Made by a program: the position numbers and the translations under genes. Positions 44,831 to 53,177 of a stretch of 64,000 bases of DNA are shown piece after piece; position 1 is the stretch's first letter, and each line of letters begins with the position of its first letter. The notes beneath the pieces are model-generated. The model searched no databases. It was not told the DNA's origin and saw only the letters and a list, made by a program, of their open reading frames with translations. The stretch is from Clostridia bacterium (lineage in GTDB: Bacteria > Bacillota > Clostridia > Christensenellales > DTU072): assembly GCA_017504305.1 (NCBI GenBank), contig JAFVRJ010000024.1:62001-126000 (forward strand), given 5' to 3'.

Positions 44831-44836
44831 TATTAC

Positions 44837-45907
44837 ATGGCAAACGAAAACTATTACGATCAATTTAATAGAGAAAAATACGATAAATTCAATGAAATTT
44901 TGGATCAACTTCCCTATTTTTGCAATGAATACTTTACCGGTATTGATATGCGTACCTCGGTTTTGACTAAATTGAACTACGCTACCGATCTTGCCATATT
45001 TTTTGATTTTTTAGTTCATAAAGTACGTGGCTTCGTAGGTAAAGAAGTCGTAGATATCACTTTAAAAGATTTAGATGAGTTCGTTACCGCTACTGAAATC
45101 GAGTATTTTTTGAGGTATCTATCATATTATTCCTTTAAAGGCAAGCCCTATCGCAACGGCGAAAAGGCAAAAGCTCGCAAATTATCCTCAATTCGTAGTC
45201 TTTTTAAGTATTTTTATAATAAGGATAAGCTTAAGGAAAACGTCGCAAGCAAAGTTTCGATGCCCAAGCTCCACGATAAATCTATTATTAGACTTGATGA
45301 TAACGAAGTCGAAGGTGTTTTGAGGACGGTTGAAGCAGAGCAAAAATTCGGTTCTAAGTTCCAAGATTCTTATAATTTGAATACTCGAGATCGTGATATT
45401 GCTATTGTTACCCTATTTTTAGGTACGGGAATTCGTGTGAGTGAACTTGTTGGCATCAACGTTGAGGACATAGACCTTAATAACCTGGCGTTCAAGGTAA
45501 CTCGTAAAGGCGGTAACGTTGCTGTTTTATATTTTTCCGAAGAAGTACGCGAAGCGCTTGAAATTTACCTTCCTTGGCGCGAAAAACGGCTCTTATACGC
45601 AAATTTGATTGACGACGTCAACGCTCTCTTTATTTCGTTACAAAATAAGCGCATTACCGTTCGTGCTGTTGAAAATCTTATTAAGAAGTATACCGGTGTA
45701 GTTAATCCGTTAAAGAGCGTTTCTCCCCATAAATTACGTTCTACCTACGGTACGGCGCTATATCGTCAGACCAAAGATATTTACATGGTTGCAGAAGTTC
45801 TTGGTCATCGCGACGTAAATACCACTAAAAAGCACTATGCCGCTATTGATGAGGACATCAAACGCGAAGCATCAACAAAGGTTGTGTTACGTACGAACAA
45901 ATATTAA
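44837..45907 (+). CDS. Tyrosine recombinase (XerC/XerD-like)
   Basis: The 356-residue protein has a SAM-like core-binding N-terminal half (about 20-150) and the integrase catalytic domain (about 165-350). The catalytic set is complete: Arg in GTGIRVSEL (about 200), Lys in TRKGGN (about 225), His-x-x-Arg in SPHKLRSTYG (about 297-300), His in LGHRDVNTT (about 324) and the nucleophile Tyr in KKHYAAI (about 335). It lies between the structured spacer and lexA. It may be a housekeeping Xer or a local recombinase; the 12-mer repeats in its promoter and upstream hint at autoregulation or a nearby site. No SD is present; the promoter predicts a leaderless mRNA. Confidence 0.92.
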   Translation: MANENYYDQFNREKYDKFNEILDQLPYFCNEYFTGIDMRTSVLTKLNYATDLAIFFDFLVHKVRGFVGKEVVDITLKDLDEFVTATEIEYFLRYLSYYSFKGKPYRNGEKAKARKLSSIRSLFKYFYNKDKLKENVASKVSMPKLHDKSIIRLDDNEVEGVLRTVEAEQKFGSKFQDSYNLNTRDRDIAIVTLFLGTGIRVSELVGINVEDIDLNNLAFKVTRKGGNVAVLYFSEEVREALEIYLPWREKRLLYANLIDDVNALFISLQNKRITVRAVENLIKKYTGVVNPLKSVSPHKLRSTYGTALYRQTKDIYMVAEVLGHRDVNTTKKHYAAIDEDIKREASTKVVLRTNKY

Positions 45908-46010
45908 TCCAACATAAAATCTTATAAAATATAAGCAAAAAGCCCCCCATTTTATAACTTATTTATAACATTTGCCATAAACAAGAATATTTGAGCGCGA
46001 ATTATCTCTT

Positions 46011-46038
46011 AAAATGCAAACTTTTGTTTGCATTTTTT
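46011..46038 (+). terminator. Intrinsic terminator after the recombinase, overlapping the lexA -35
   Basis: An 11-bp stem, AAAATGCAAAC (46011-46021) with GTTTGCATTTT (46026-46036), a TTTT loop and a T-run. Its right arm contains the TTGCAT -35 box of lexA. The core dyad AAAC-TTTT-GTTT also resembles a relaxed LexA box. Confidence 0.82.
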
Positions 46039-46056
46039 GTCGATATGTGATAAAAT
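46028..46056 (+). promoter_or_regulatory. lexA promoter
   Basis: TTGCAT (46028-46033), 17 nt, TAAAAT (46051-46056) with TG one base upstream (extended -10). It gives a leader of about 75 nt before ATG 46138. Confidence 0.68.
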
Positions 46057-46137
46057 GTATACGAGTAAAGAGATTTATTGTCAACGGCATTGCGTTACTT
46101 AACTCTTTATATTATAATGTTTATGGAGCTTACAGCT

Positions 46138-46764
46138 ATGACAAAGACCGTCGAGATGAAGGAAAAGATTGCTGAAATACGTGATTATATTTACGAAACT
46201 ATTGACGATCGAGGATGCCCTCCCACAATACGCGAAATCTGTCAAAGATTTGATATCAAATCCACTTCAAGTGCCGCATACTACCTACGCAAACTTGAAG
46301 ATGCAGGTGAACTTCGCATTAACAAGCAAAAAAGCCGTGGTCTTGAAGTAACCGGTAAAAGGATTACCTCTCGTGACGTATTGGAAGTTCCCCTTGTCGG
46401 CTCGGTAACCGCAGGTGCACCTAAACTTGCTCTTGAAGATTGTGACGAATCGGTATATTTACCGACCAATCTATTTAATCGCGTCAATGAAGACACGTTT
46501 ATGCTAACCGTAAGTGGTTCGAGTATGATTGAAATCGGTATTCATGATGGCGACATGATAGTTGTTAAAAAGCAAGAAACGGCTCGTAACGGTCAAGTTG
46601 TTGTTGCTCTTGTAGATGGTGATTGTGCTACCGTAAAGCGTTTTTACAGCGAAAACGGCAAGGTAAGACTTCATCCTGAAAACAAAAATATGAAGGATAT
46701 TTATCCCGAACAATGTAGCATACTGGGCATTGTCGTTGGACTTATAAGAACTGAAATAAAATAA
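46138..46764 (+). CDS. lexA: LexA repressor
   Basis: The 208-residue SOS repressor has an N-terminal winged-helix DNA-binding domain (about 1-75; PPTIREICQRF, SSAAYYLRKLE) and a C-terminal self-cleaving peptidase domain. The cleavage Ala-Gly is in GSVTAGAP (about residue 91), the catalytic Ser in SGSSMIEIGI (about 128) and the Lys in ATVKRFY (about 166). ATG 46138 is chosen for its GGAG SD (46125-46128). The dyad overlapping its own -35 may be its operator, since LexA usually represses itself. Confidence 0.96.
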   Translation: MTKTVEMKEKIAEIRDYIYETIDDRGCPPTIREICQRFDIKSTSSAAYYLRKLEDAGELRINKQKSRGLEVTGKRITSRDVLEVPLVGSVTAGAPKLALEDCDESVYLPTNLFNRVNEDTFMLTVSGSSMIEIGIHDGDMIVVKKQETARNGQVVVALVDGDCATVKRFYSENGKVRLHPENKNMKDIYPEQCSILGIVVGLIRTEIK

Positions 46765-46777
46765 GGTTATTTAATAT

Positions 46778-48298
46778 ATGGATACTGTTAATACCGAATT
46801 AATTCGTGGCCACGTCGATACGATCATACTTAACTCTTTATCAGAGCGCGATCGTTATGGCTACGAAATTTTAGATATAATAGCCGATTTATCCGAAGGT
46901 CGTTACGTCATTAAGCAACCTACTTTATATTCTTGCTTAAAAAGGTTGGAGAAATTAGGTTTTATTTCATCGTATTTTGGAGATGAAAGCAACGGTGGCC
47001 GTCGTCGCTATTATAAACTTACCGAAAAAGGTCAAGAAACGCTTACTCAAGATCAACGTGAGTGGGAGTTTTCTCGTACTATAATAAATAAGTTGTTGAG
47101 CGATAAAGAAATCGACTTAAAAACGGTTGAAGCTCCTTTCGATCCCAATGAATTACGTCCTCTTACAAGGCGTGTAAAGGCGCATGAAGCGCCCGAAAAC
47201 GGCCTAGAAGACGGTGAAATTGTTTCTGAAGCACAAACTTCGCAGATTCCGGCTAATTCCGTAGTTCTTCCGCAATCGATGTTCAACGAGCCTCCTATCG
47301 TATCGCCCGGCTACGTATACGTTGCAGTACCGAAAGAGCAAGCTAAAGCCGGTGTCACTTTTGTTCCTCAAGAGGAAGCTCAACAAAGTTTGGTGGTTGA
47401 GGAAAAACCTCAACCTATCGTTGAGTCTTCGCAAACCGTGCAATCAGAGCCTACCGCAATTGACGGACAAGACGAGGAAGAAGCATTATTTATAAAAGAA
47501 CAACAAACCAAAGCTCGCCAATTACTTCAAATTGGTGAATTTGCCCCTGCTGTTACCAATCTTTTGGGTGAAGATCCCGCTACAGGTGAAAAAAATTCTA
47601 CCTACGAGTCACAACCGTTGACTGACGAGCAACGTAGTTTCCTTAATAATCGTACGACTGTTGATATGCAAGAAGGCTTTAATTATCGCGAGCCTTTTGG
47701 TGCAATCTTCGGTCATATGAGCGAGCAAGAAGAAGCTGCCGCCGCAATGCAACACGCCCAAGAGGTTGAAAGAATTGAAAATTCTGCAAAAGCACGTCAT
47801 TTTGGTGACGTTAAGCAGTCGTTATATGAAGATGGATTCAAGCTCAAAGTATATCAAAAGGCAAACTCCATTAATCATTATTACATGAAGTTTATCTACA
47901 GTAACCGCATCAATCGTGATACCGCAATATTAACCTATTTGGTACTTTGTGTTGAAATTCTTGCAATGATTATTGCATATAAAGTGTTCGGCACCCCTAT
48001 CACCTATTTTATAATTGCCGGTTTAGGATTGATTATCCCCATTGCTGCGACTATCATTTGGGCGGTAAACCCCACAAAACGAATACGAGCGCAGTTTAAT
48101 TTTAATCAAACGATAGCAAACTCGCTGATAGCATTTGTAGTTATCGTGGCAATTACCATTGTTGTATCGCTATTATTAGACGGCAACTTTAAGCTCGGCA
48201 CCACCTACGTTCCTATTATAATTGCAGCAGATATTCCCATTGGTGTAATGATATACGGACTTCTTTACAAGAGCAATAACTACCACCTTAAAAAATAA
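46778..48298 (+). CDS. PadR-type regulator fused to a C-terminal membrane domain
   Basis: Residues 1-110 of this 506-residue protein form a PadR-like winged-helix domain (LNSLSERDRYGYEIL, QPTLYSCLKRLEKLGFI, GGRRRYYKLTEKG). A long acidic, Gln/Glu-rich, presumably disordered middle (about 120-360) follows. The last 130 residues hold about four membrane helices. Typical PadR proteins are soluble and about 110-180 residues long. In many Bacillota a PadR gene heads a PadR-DUF1700-DUF4097 envelope-stress set; here the DUF4097 gene converges on this one, and the membrane part may play the DUF1700 role. A membrane-bound regulator is inferred from the sequence. Confidence 0.83.
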   Translation: MDTVNTELIRGHVDTIILNSLSERDRYGYEILDIIADLSEGRYVIKQPTLYSCLKRLEKLGFISSYFGDESNGGRRRYYKLTEKGQETLTQDQREWEFSRTIINKLLSDKEIDLKTVEAPFDPNELRPLTRRVKAHEAPENGLEDGEIVSEAQTSQIPANSVVLPQSMFNEPPIVSPGYVYVAVPKEQAKAGVTFVPQEEAQQSLVVEEKPQPIVESSQTVQSEPTAIDGQDEEEALFIKEQQTKARQLLQIGEFAPAVTNLLGEDPATGEKNSTYESQPLTDEQRSFLNNRTTVDMQEGFNYREPFGAIFGHMSEQEEAAAAMQHAQEVERIENSAKARHFGDVKQSLYEDGFKLKVYQKANSINHYYMKFIYSNRINRDTAILTYLVLCVEILAMIIAYKVFGTPITYFIIAGLGLIIPIAATIIWAVNPTKRIRAQFNFNQTIANSLIAFVVIVAITIVVSLLLDGNFKLGTTYVPIIIAADIPIGVMIYGLLYKSNNYHLKK

Positions 48299-48313
48299 CT
48301 GTTCTATACAAAT

Positions 48314-48347
48314 AAAAAGGATAACGAAATCGTTATCCTTTTTTTAT
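48314..48347. terminator. Bidirectional terminator between the PadR-membrane and DUF4097 genes
   Basis: A 13-bp stem (AAAAAGGATAACG with CGTTATCCTTTTT, loop AAAT) is flanked by A-rich and T-rich sequence, so it can stop transcription from both converging genes. Confidence 0.85.
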
Positions 48348-48359
48348 AACTTATTTTAA

Positions 48360-49349
48360 TTATTTTGCGATGTAAATCTTGATGTCGCCGGTATCGGTCG
48401 TTATTTCACAAACGCCACCGCTAACGCCTCGCGGAACGTCTATATCGCCTGTATCGGATCTGACGATAAATATCTTTTCCGAGAGTATCGAGCCGATAAC
48501 GTCACCGGTATCTGTTGTTATTATAAATTCGCCTGCATCTGAACGATTAAGGTTAACTTCGCCTGTATCGGCAGAGATTTTGCATAAATCATCAGTTAAT
48601 ACGTTCACTAATGAAATGTCACCGGTATCGGTTGTAACGTCACATCTTCCGGTTATCACGTTTGTAAGGGATACTTCACTTGTATCTCCTATTATAGCTA
48701 AGTTATTGCAAGTGAGATTATTAACTTCCACGTCGCCCGTTGATACGTTTATTGTAATATCGTTTGAGCACGTGAGGTTTGAAACTTCAATTTCACCAGT
48801 CGATGCCGTTATAGATACGGAGTCCGCTTGTACGTCTTTTACTTCTATATCTCCGGTTGATGCTGTGATTTTGAGGTTTTTAGCATCGGCTTTATAATCA
48901 ACGTCGCCAGTGCTTACCGTTATATCGGTTGTATTAAATTTGAAATTACTGGGAATTTCTACGTCACCGGTCCTTGCTTTGATTATAAGAGCATTATATT
49001 CATTTTGAGGCAAGTAAACGGTTAAGACGGATTCTTTTATTTCGATAGCAATGTGTTGATACCATGCTTTATTCTTGTACCTTTCAATAGATAATTTATT
49101 GTTTTCGGCAATAACGCTGTGTTTTTCGTACGGACTTTCATATAAAACGACCTTGCAATTATCTTCGCGTGAAGGCATAAACTTTATTTCAGCATCGCTT
49201 TCAATATAAATATCACTAAAAATATCTTCGATGACGTATTCGTTCGTAACTTTTTTAAGACCTTGCAGTAAAGCAAACGCTAATATAGCCATACCAAGTA
49301 TTAAAAAGATGGCGCCAATTATAATTCCGATTTTTTTGCCAATACTCAT
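48360..49349 (-). CDS. DUF4097 beta-helix membrane-anchored protein
   Basis: The 329-residue protein has an N-terminal membrane helix (about 8-30) and a beta-helical DUF4097 domain made of about ten short repeats of roughly 17-20 residues, each centred on TGD or TGE (for example ASTGDIEV, TDTGDISL). Such proteins lie on the outer face of the membrane and are usually paired with PadR and DUF1700; the role is unknown but tied to envelope homeostasis. A strong SD (AAGGAGG) lies between it and rnhA 12 nt upstream, so it is the last gene of proC-rnhA-DUF4097. Confidence 0.88.
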   Translation of the reverse strand: MSIGKKIGIIIGAIFLILGMAILAFALLQGLKKVTNEYVIEDIFSDIYIESDAEIKFMPSREDNCKVVLYESPYEKHSVIAENNKLSIERYKNKAWYQHIAIEIKESVLTVYLPQNEYNALIIKARTGDVEIPSNFKFNTTDITVSTGDVDYKADAKNLKITASTGDIEVKDVQADSVSITASTGEIEVSNLTCSNDITINVSTGDVEVNNLTCNNLAIIGDTSEVSLTNVITGRCDVTTDTGDISLVNVLTDDLCKISADTGEVNLNRSDAGEFIITTDTGDVIGSILSEKIFIVRSDTGDIDVPRGVSGGVCEITTDTGDIKIYIAK

Positions 49350-49361
49350 ATAATCCTCCTT

Positions 49362-49808
49362 TTACCAGGGTTGGTTAAGTTTATCGATTTCATTGCGTGC
49401 AATTTCGTCACAGCGATTATTGTTTACGTTGTCGCTGTGTCCCTTTACTTTAACAAATGAAACACGGTGAACGTCCATTTGTTCCATTAGAGCTTGCCAT
49501 AAATCAACGTTTTTAACGTCGTCTTTGCCCTTGGTGCGCCAGTTATGAGTTATCCAATAATTTAGCCAGCCTTTTTCTATAGCGTCGACGGCATATTGAG
49601 AGTCGCTGTATATAACAACTTCACAGGGCTCTTTTAAGCATTTTAATCCTTCAATAATGGCGGTAAGCTCCATGCGATTGTTCGTTGTTGAAAGCTCGCC
49701 ACCAGAAGCAATTTTTTCGATACCTTTATAAATAAGTATCGATCCCCATCCGCCTGCCCCGGGATTTCCACTGCAAGCTCCATCTGTATATATTTCTACT
49801 TTTTTCAT
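49362..49808 (-). CDS. rnhA: Ribonuclease HI
   Basis: The 148-residue protein has all RNase HI markers: IYTDGACSGNPGAGGWG (first Asp), TTNNRMELTA (Glu), YSDSQY (Asp), VKGHSDNVNNNRCDEIA (His and last Asp). It cuts RNA in RNA:DNA hybrids. ATG 49808 overlaps the proC stop as ATGA, which decides the start over upstream alternatives. Length is normal. Confidence 0.96.
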   Translation of the reverse strand: MKKVEIYTDGACSGNPGAGGWGSILIYKGIEKIASGGELSTTNNRMELTAIIEGLKCLKEPCEVVIYSDSQYAVDAIEKGWLNYWITHNWRTKGKDDVKNVDLWQALMEQMDVHRVSFVKVKGHSDNVNNNRCDEIARNEIDKLNQPW

Positions 49809-50614
49809 AGTTTTTCTGATAAATACTCCGATTTTTTGCGACAAGCTTCGATTGCTTTATCTACAATACCATATAAGTCAAGATCGTTAAACACGTTTAC
49901 TGCTTCGATGGTCGTTCCGCCTTTTGAACAAACTCTTTCAACAAGAGTGCCAAGATCAAATTCTGCCATTGAAGCATATAAAGCACTTCCCTCGATTGTT
50001 TTTAGAGCAAGTTGCTTGCTTTCTTCTTCAGTTAAACCTCCGTTAATACCTGCTTTTACCATTGCATCTGCAAACATATATACGTAAGCTGGACCGCTAC
50101 CGCTTATAGAGGTCACGGCATCGAACTTATCCTCGCTAATGATTATAGTTTTACCACAAGTGTTTAAAACGTTGGTGATAAATTGTTCAGTATCGTCTAT
50201 AACGTTATCGAAGCAAACTGCCATAACGCCTTTACCGATGGTACAGGGAGTATTGGGCATTACGCGCACCACGCCAATCTTTTCACCTAAATAACTACGT
50301 AAAGTATTAATCTTTACGCCAGCCATAATCGAAAGTATGGTTTCGGAGTTGATTTTTGTGGTGTTCTTAAGAATATCCGCATAGAATTGAGGTTTTACTC
50401 CCAAAACTGTGATTTGACAATTAGCGAAAATTTCGTCCGTCGATGACAAGACGCTTACGCCTTGATCTTTATATTTTTGAGTTTTATTGGTATCTAAATC
50501 GAATACGGCGATTTCGTTAATACTAATCGAAAAATCTCCGATACTTGTTAAAAAACGGTCAAGTATCGCCCCAGCCATTACACCTGTACCAATAAAGCCG
50601 ATTTTATATTGCAT
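49805..50614 (-). CDS. proC: Pyrroline-5-carboxylate reductase
   Basis: The 269-residue enzyme makes the last step of proline synthesis. It shows the Rossmann start GFIGTGVMAGA, VRVMPNTPC, SGSGPAYVYMF and SKGGTTIEA near the C-terminus. A strong AAGGAG SD precedes the ATG. It is the first gene of the proC-rnhA-DUF4097 unit and is divergent from tRNA-Trp. Confidence 0.97.
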   Translation of the reverse strand: MQYKIGFIGTGVMAGAILDRFLTSIGDFSISINEIAVFDLDTNKTQKYKDQGVSVLSSTDEIFANCQITVLGVKPQFYADILKNTTKINSETILSIMAGVKINTLRSYLGEKIGVVRVMPNTPCTIGKGVMAVCFDNVIDDTEQFITNVLNTCGKTIIISEDKFDAVTSISGSGPAYVYMFADAMVKAGINGGLTEEESKQLALKTIEGSALYASMAEFDLGTLVERVCSKGGTTIEAVNVFNDLDLYGIVDKAIEACRKKSEYLSEKL

Positions 50615-50640
50615 AATTACTCCTTTTTAAGAAATAATGA

Positions 50641-50669
50641 TTGACTTAAACCGAATATTTGTATATAAT
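50641..50669 (+). promoter_or_regulatory. Promoter of tRNA-Trp
   Basis: TTGACT (50641-50646), 17 nt, TATAAT (50664-50669), 18 nt before the tRNA 5' end. A palindrome, ATTTGTAT-ATA-ATACAAAT (50657-50675), covers the -10 box. Confidence 0.85.
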
Positions 50670-50687
50670 ACAAATGTTCAAATTTTT

Positions 50688-50762
50688 AGGGGAGTGGCTC
50701 AACGGTAGAGCAACGGTCTCCAAAACCGTCGGTTGCGTGTTCGAATCGCGTCTCCCCTGCCA
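50688..50762 (+). tRNA. tRNA-Trp (anticodon CCA)
   Basis: A complete cloverleaf: acceptor AGGGGAG (50688-50694) with CTCCCCT, anticodon stem ACGGT/ACCGT around loop CTCCAAA, T-loop TTCGAAT, discriminator G and an encoded CCA at 50760-50762. The anticodon CCA reads UGG only, fitting the standard code. It has its own promoter and terminator. Confidence 0.97.
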
Positions 50763-50788
50763 AAAGCATCCTATGGATGCTTTTTTAT
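50763..50788 (+). terminator. Terminator of tRNA-Trp
   Basis: AAAGCATCC (50763-50771) pairs with GGATGCTTT (50775-50783) around a TAT loop, followed by a T-run. Confidence 0.88.
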
Positions 50789-50832
50789 ATATTTTACTAC
50801 AGAGTAATATATAAGTCAATGAAAGATTTAGT

Positions 50833-50863
50833 ATAAAAAAGAGCGACTCTTGCGAGTCGCTCT
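50833..50863 (-). terminator. Terminator of the ispH-S1 operon
   Basis: On the minus strand, AGAGCGACTC pairs with GAGTCGCTCT around a 4-nt loop and runs into a six-T tract (plus-strand 50835-50840), 17 nt after the ispH-S1 stop. Confidence 0.92.
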
Positions 50864-50879
50864 AAATTTACTAAAGCAA

Positions 50880-53177
50880 TTAGTCTTCGTCGCTTGCAAA
50901 CTTTGCGAGGTCGAGGCCCTTGAAGAGGTCTGCCATGGTAGCGCCGGTGGTAGAAGATACGTACTCATGGGGTTCGTCATCTTCAACAACACGCTTTGCT
51001 TTGCGCTCGCCCTTCTTCTCGTCTGCCATAGCAGCACGCTTATTGAATTTAGCGGAACGGCTGGGTTTTTCTTCTGCTTCAACTTCTTCAGCTACAACTT
51101 CTTCAGCTACAGGAGCTTCGATGAGTGCCTTGATGCTTAAGGTGATCTTGTTCTTTTCGAAGCTGATGATCTTCGCTTCTACTTCGTCGCCAACTTTGAG
51201 AACTTCGTTAGCGTTGCTGATCCACTTGTGGCAGATTTCGCTTACGTGTACAAGACCGTCGATACCGTTTTCGATGGAGATAAATGCACCGAAATCTTTA
51301 ATTCTTTCAACTTTACCCTTAACAACGTCGCCAACGTGATATTTTTCAGCAGCGAGTTCATAGGGTTGTTTTTGGAGTTGCTTATAACCGAGGGATACCT
51401 TGTCAGCATCTCTGTCAGCCTTAAGAACTACGAATTCGTACTTCTTGTTGAGCTCGAGAACTTCCGAAGGATCTTCAACTTTGGTCCAGCTAAGGTCGCT
51501 GATGTGGAGTAAGCAATCCTTGTTCATGATGCTTACGAAAATACCAAAGTATTTGTCGTCTTTCTTTGCAAAGCGTTTAACTTTACCTTCAACAACGTTG
51601 TTAACTTGCATTGCATCCCAGAAAGCTTCTTCTTTAGCAAGCTTTTCTTCCTCAAGGATAATACGTTGGCTTGCAACGATTCTCTTGGGGTTGGAACGAC
51701 GCTTCTCTTCGCCTTCTTGAACTTCTTCATCTTTCGGGGGAAGGATGCGGAGACGGAGCTTCTTGCCAACGTACTCTTCTAAATTCTTAACGTAACCAAC
51801 GCGGATTTGGCTTGCGGGTACGAAGATGGTGTAGGAACCGATCTTACCAAGAAGACCGCCCTTGATTGCTTGAGAGATGGTGAGGCTGAATTCTTCGCCT
51901 TCTTTGATAGCCTTAACTGCTTCGTCAGCAACTAAAAGCTCATCGTACTTTTTCTTGGAAAGGTTGATAGCCTTAAGTTTAGCATCGGTCTTGGGGATGA
52001 TGATAGCTTGGAGATTATCGCCAATAGCGTATTTGCTGGGGTCGTAACTTCCGTCGAGTTCCATTTCGTCTGCAGCGATGAATCCGGAATCGTTTTTGCC
52101 GTTGAGCTTAACGTATACGGTAACACCGGTGGGATCGATAGACTCGATGGTAGCCTTAACGGTCATACCTTCACGGTAGGACTTGGGAGCGTAACCACTG
52201 CGGAGAGCTTCTTCCATAGTGCTGATTTCGACCTCTTTTTTAGCGGCCTTGACTTCTTTAACGGGTTCTGCAGCAACAGCTGCTTCGGTTTTGACCTCTT
52301 CAACGGTGTTGAGGTCTACAGGGTTGATGTTTTGTTCCATTATGTTGATAACCTCCATAACCAACTCTTTCGGAGTTGATGCGCCCGTAAGTATACCGGG
52401 CATTGTGATATTTTTTATTTCTGCTACCGACTGTAAATCGGATACATTTTCGATGATGTAAGAACGCTCGCAGTAGGTTTTTGCGATTTGTAAAAGCCTA
52501 TTAACGTTAGCACTTTTGCGGTCGCCAATAACCAATACGAGGTCGGATTCTTGAGCTATTTTGCAAGCATCCGACTGTCTTACCACTGTAGTATAACAAA
52601 TAGTATTAGAGATTACAAGCATTTTTGATTGTTTAGTGAGCGATTTTTTTAAAATTTCGCCTATTTTACGATACCTTAAGGTATCGAAAGTAGTTTGTGC
52701 AACCAAAATATACTTGCTATAGTCCATCGGGACTTTATCAACGTCTTCTTCGGAGCTGATAACGGTATAATTTTTAGCGTATCCGATGGTTCCGATAGTC
52801 TCGCGATGATCGTAGTCGCCGGCAATAATTACGTGGGTATCGTCATCCGCTTGAGAAACGATTTGATGTATCTTTTTAACGTTAGAACAAGTCGCGTCAA
52901 CGACGTTGATTCCACGCTTTTCAGCTTCTTCATAAACAGCGGGCGGAGCACCGTGGGCACTGATAACCAAAGTGTCCCCTATCGAAAGATTTTCGAGCGA
53001 TTTTACTACGAAAACTCCCGAATCTTCAAGTTTTTTAACAACGTTTTTGTTATGAGCTATCGGTCCCCAAGAGTAAATTTTACCTACTTGCGAAGCCGTT
53101 TTCATGGCAGTTTCGATAGCCTTTTCCACGCTACTGCAAAGGCCTTGGAATTGTGAAACGTTTATTTTCCTTTGCAT
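50880..53177 (-). CDS. ispH: Bifunctional IspH (HMBPP reductase)-ribosomal protein S1 fusion
   Basis: Residues 1-285 of this 765-residue protein are IspH, the last MEP enzyme, with the three cluster cysteines (GLCSSVEKA about 14, DATCSN about 96, NTICYTT about 193), substrate His in GPIAHNKNV and SAHGAP, and the acid in HRETIG. An acidic linker (about 285-325) follows, then about four S1 RNA-binding repeats (about 330-690), the last two most typical (IKDFGAFISIENGIDGLVHVSEI), and a charged tail. This fusion is known in Clostridia; its S1 part may act in translation or RNA binding. The gene starts within cmk (16-nt overlap). Confidence 0.96.
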   Translation of the reverse strand: MQRKINVSQFQGLCSSVEKAIETAMKTASQVGKIYSWGPIAHNKNVVKKLEDSGVFVVKSLENLSIGDTLVISAHGAPPAVYEEAEKRGINVVDATCSNVKKIHQIVSQADDDTHVIIAGDYDHRETIGTIGYAKNYTVISSEEDVDKVPMDYSKYILVAQTTFDTLRYRKIGEILKKSLTKQSKMLVISNTICYTTVVRQSDACKIAQESDLVLVIGDRKSANVNRLLQIAKTYCERSYIIENVSDLQSVAEIKNITMPGILTGASTPKELVMEVINIMEQNINPVDLNTVEEVKTEAAVAAEPVKEVKAAKKEVEISTMEEALRSGYAPKSYREGMTVKATIESIDPTGVTVYVKLNGKNDSGFIAADEMELDGSYDPSKYAIGDNLQAIIIPKTDAKLKAINLSKKKYDELLVADEAVKAIKEGEEFSLTISQAIKGGLLGKIGSYTIFVPASQIRVGYVKNLEEYVGKKLRLRILPPKDEEVQEGEEKRRSNPKRIVASQRIILEEEKLAKEEAFWDAMQVNNVVEGKVKRFAKKDDKYFGIFVSIMNKDCLLHISDLSWTKVEDPSEVLELNKKYEFVVLKADRDADKVSLGYKQLQKQPYELAAEKYHVGDVVKGKVERIKDFGAFISIENGIDGLVHVSEICHKWISNANEVLKVGDEVEAKIISFEKNKITLSIKALIEAPVAEEVVAEEVEAEEKPSRSAKFNKRAAMADEKKGERKAKRVVEDDEPHEYVSSTTGATMADLFKGLDLAKFASDED

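Noticed and set aside
48379..48897. 172-codon plus-strand frame with repeated SPVS words opposite DUF4097
   Set aside because: The repeats are the complement of the TGD repeats of DUF4097, which has an SD, membrane anchor and known family.
50920..53156. Several 80-150-codon plus-strand frames opposite ispH-S1 and cmk
   Set aside because: They are shadows of the real minus-strand genes, with no recognisable domains.
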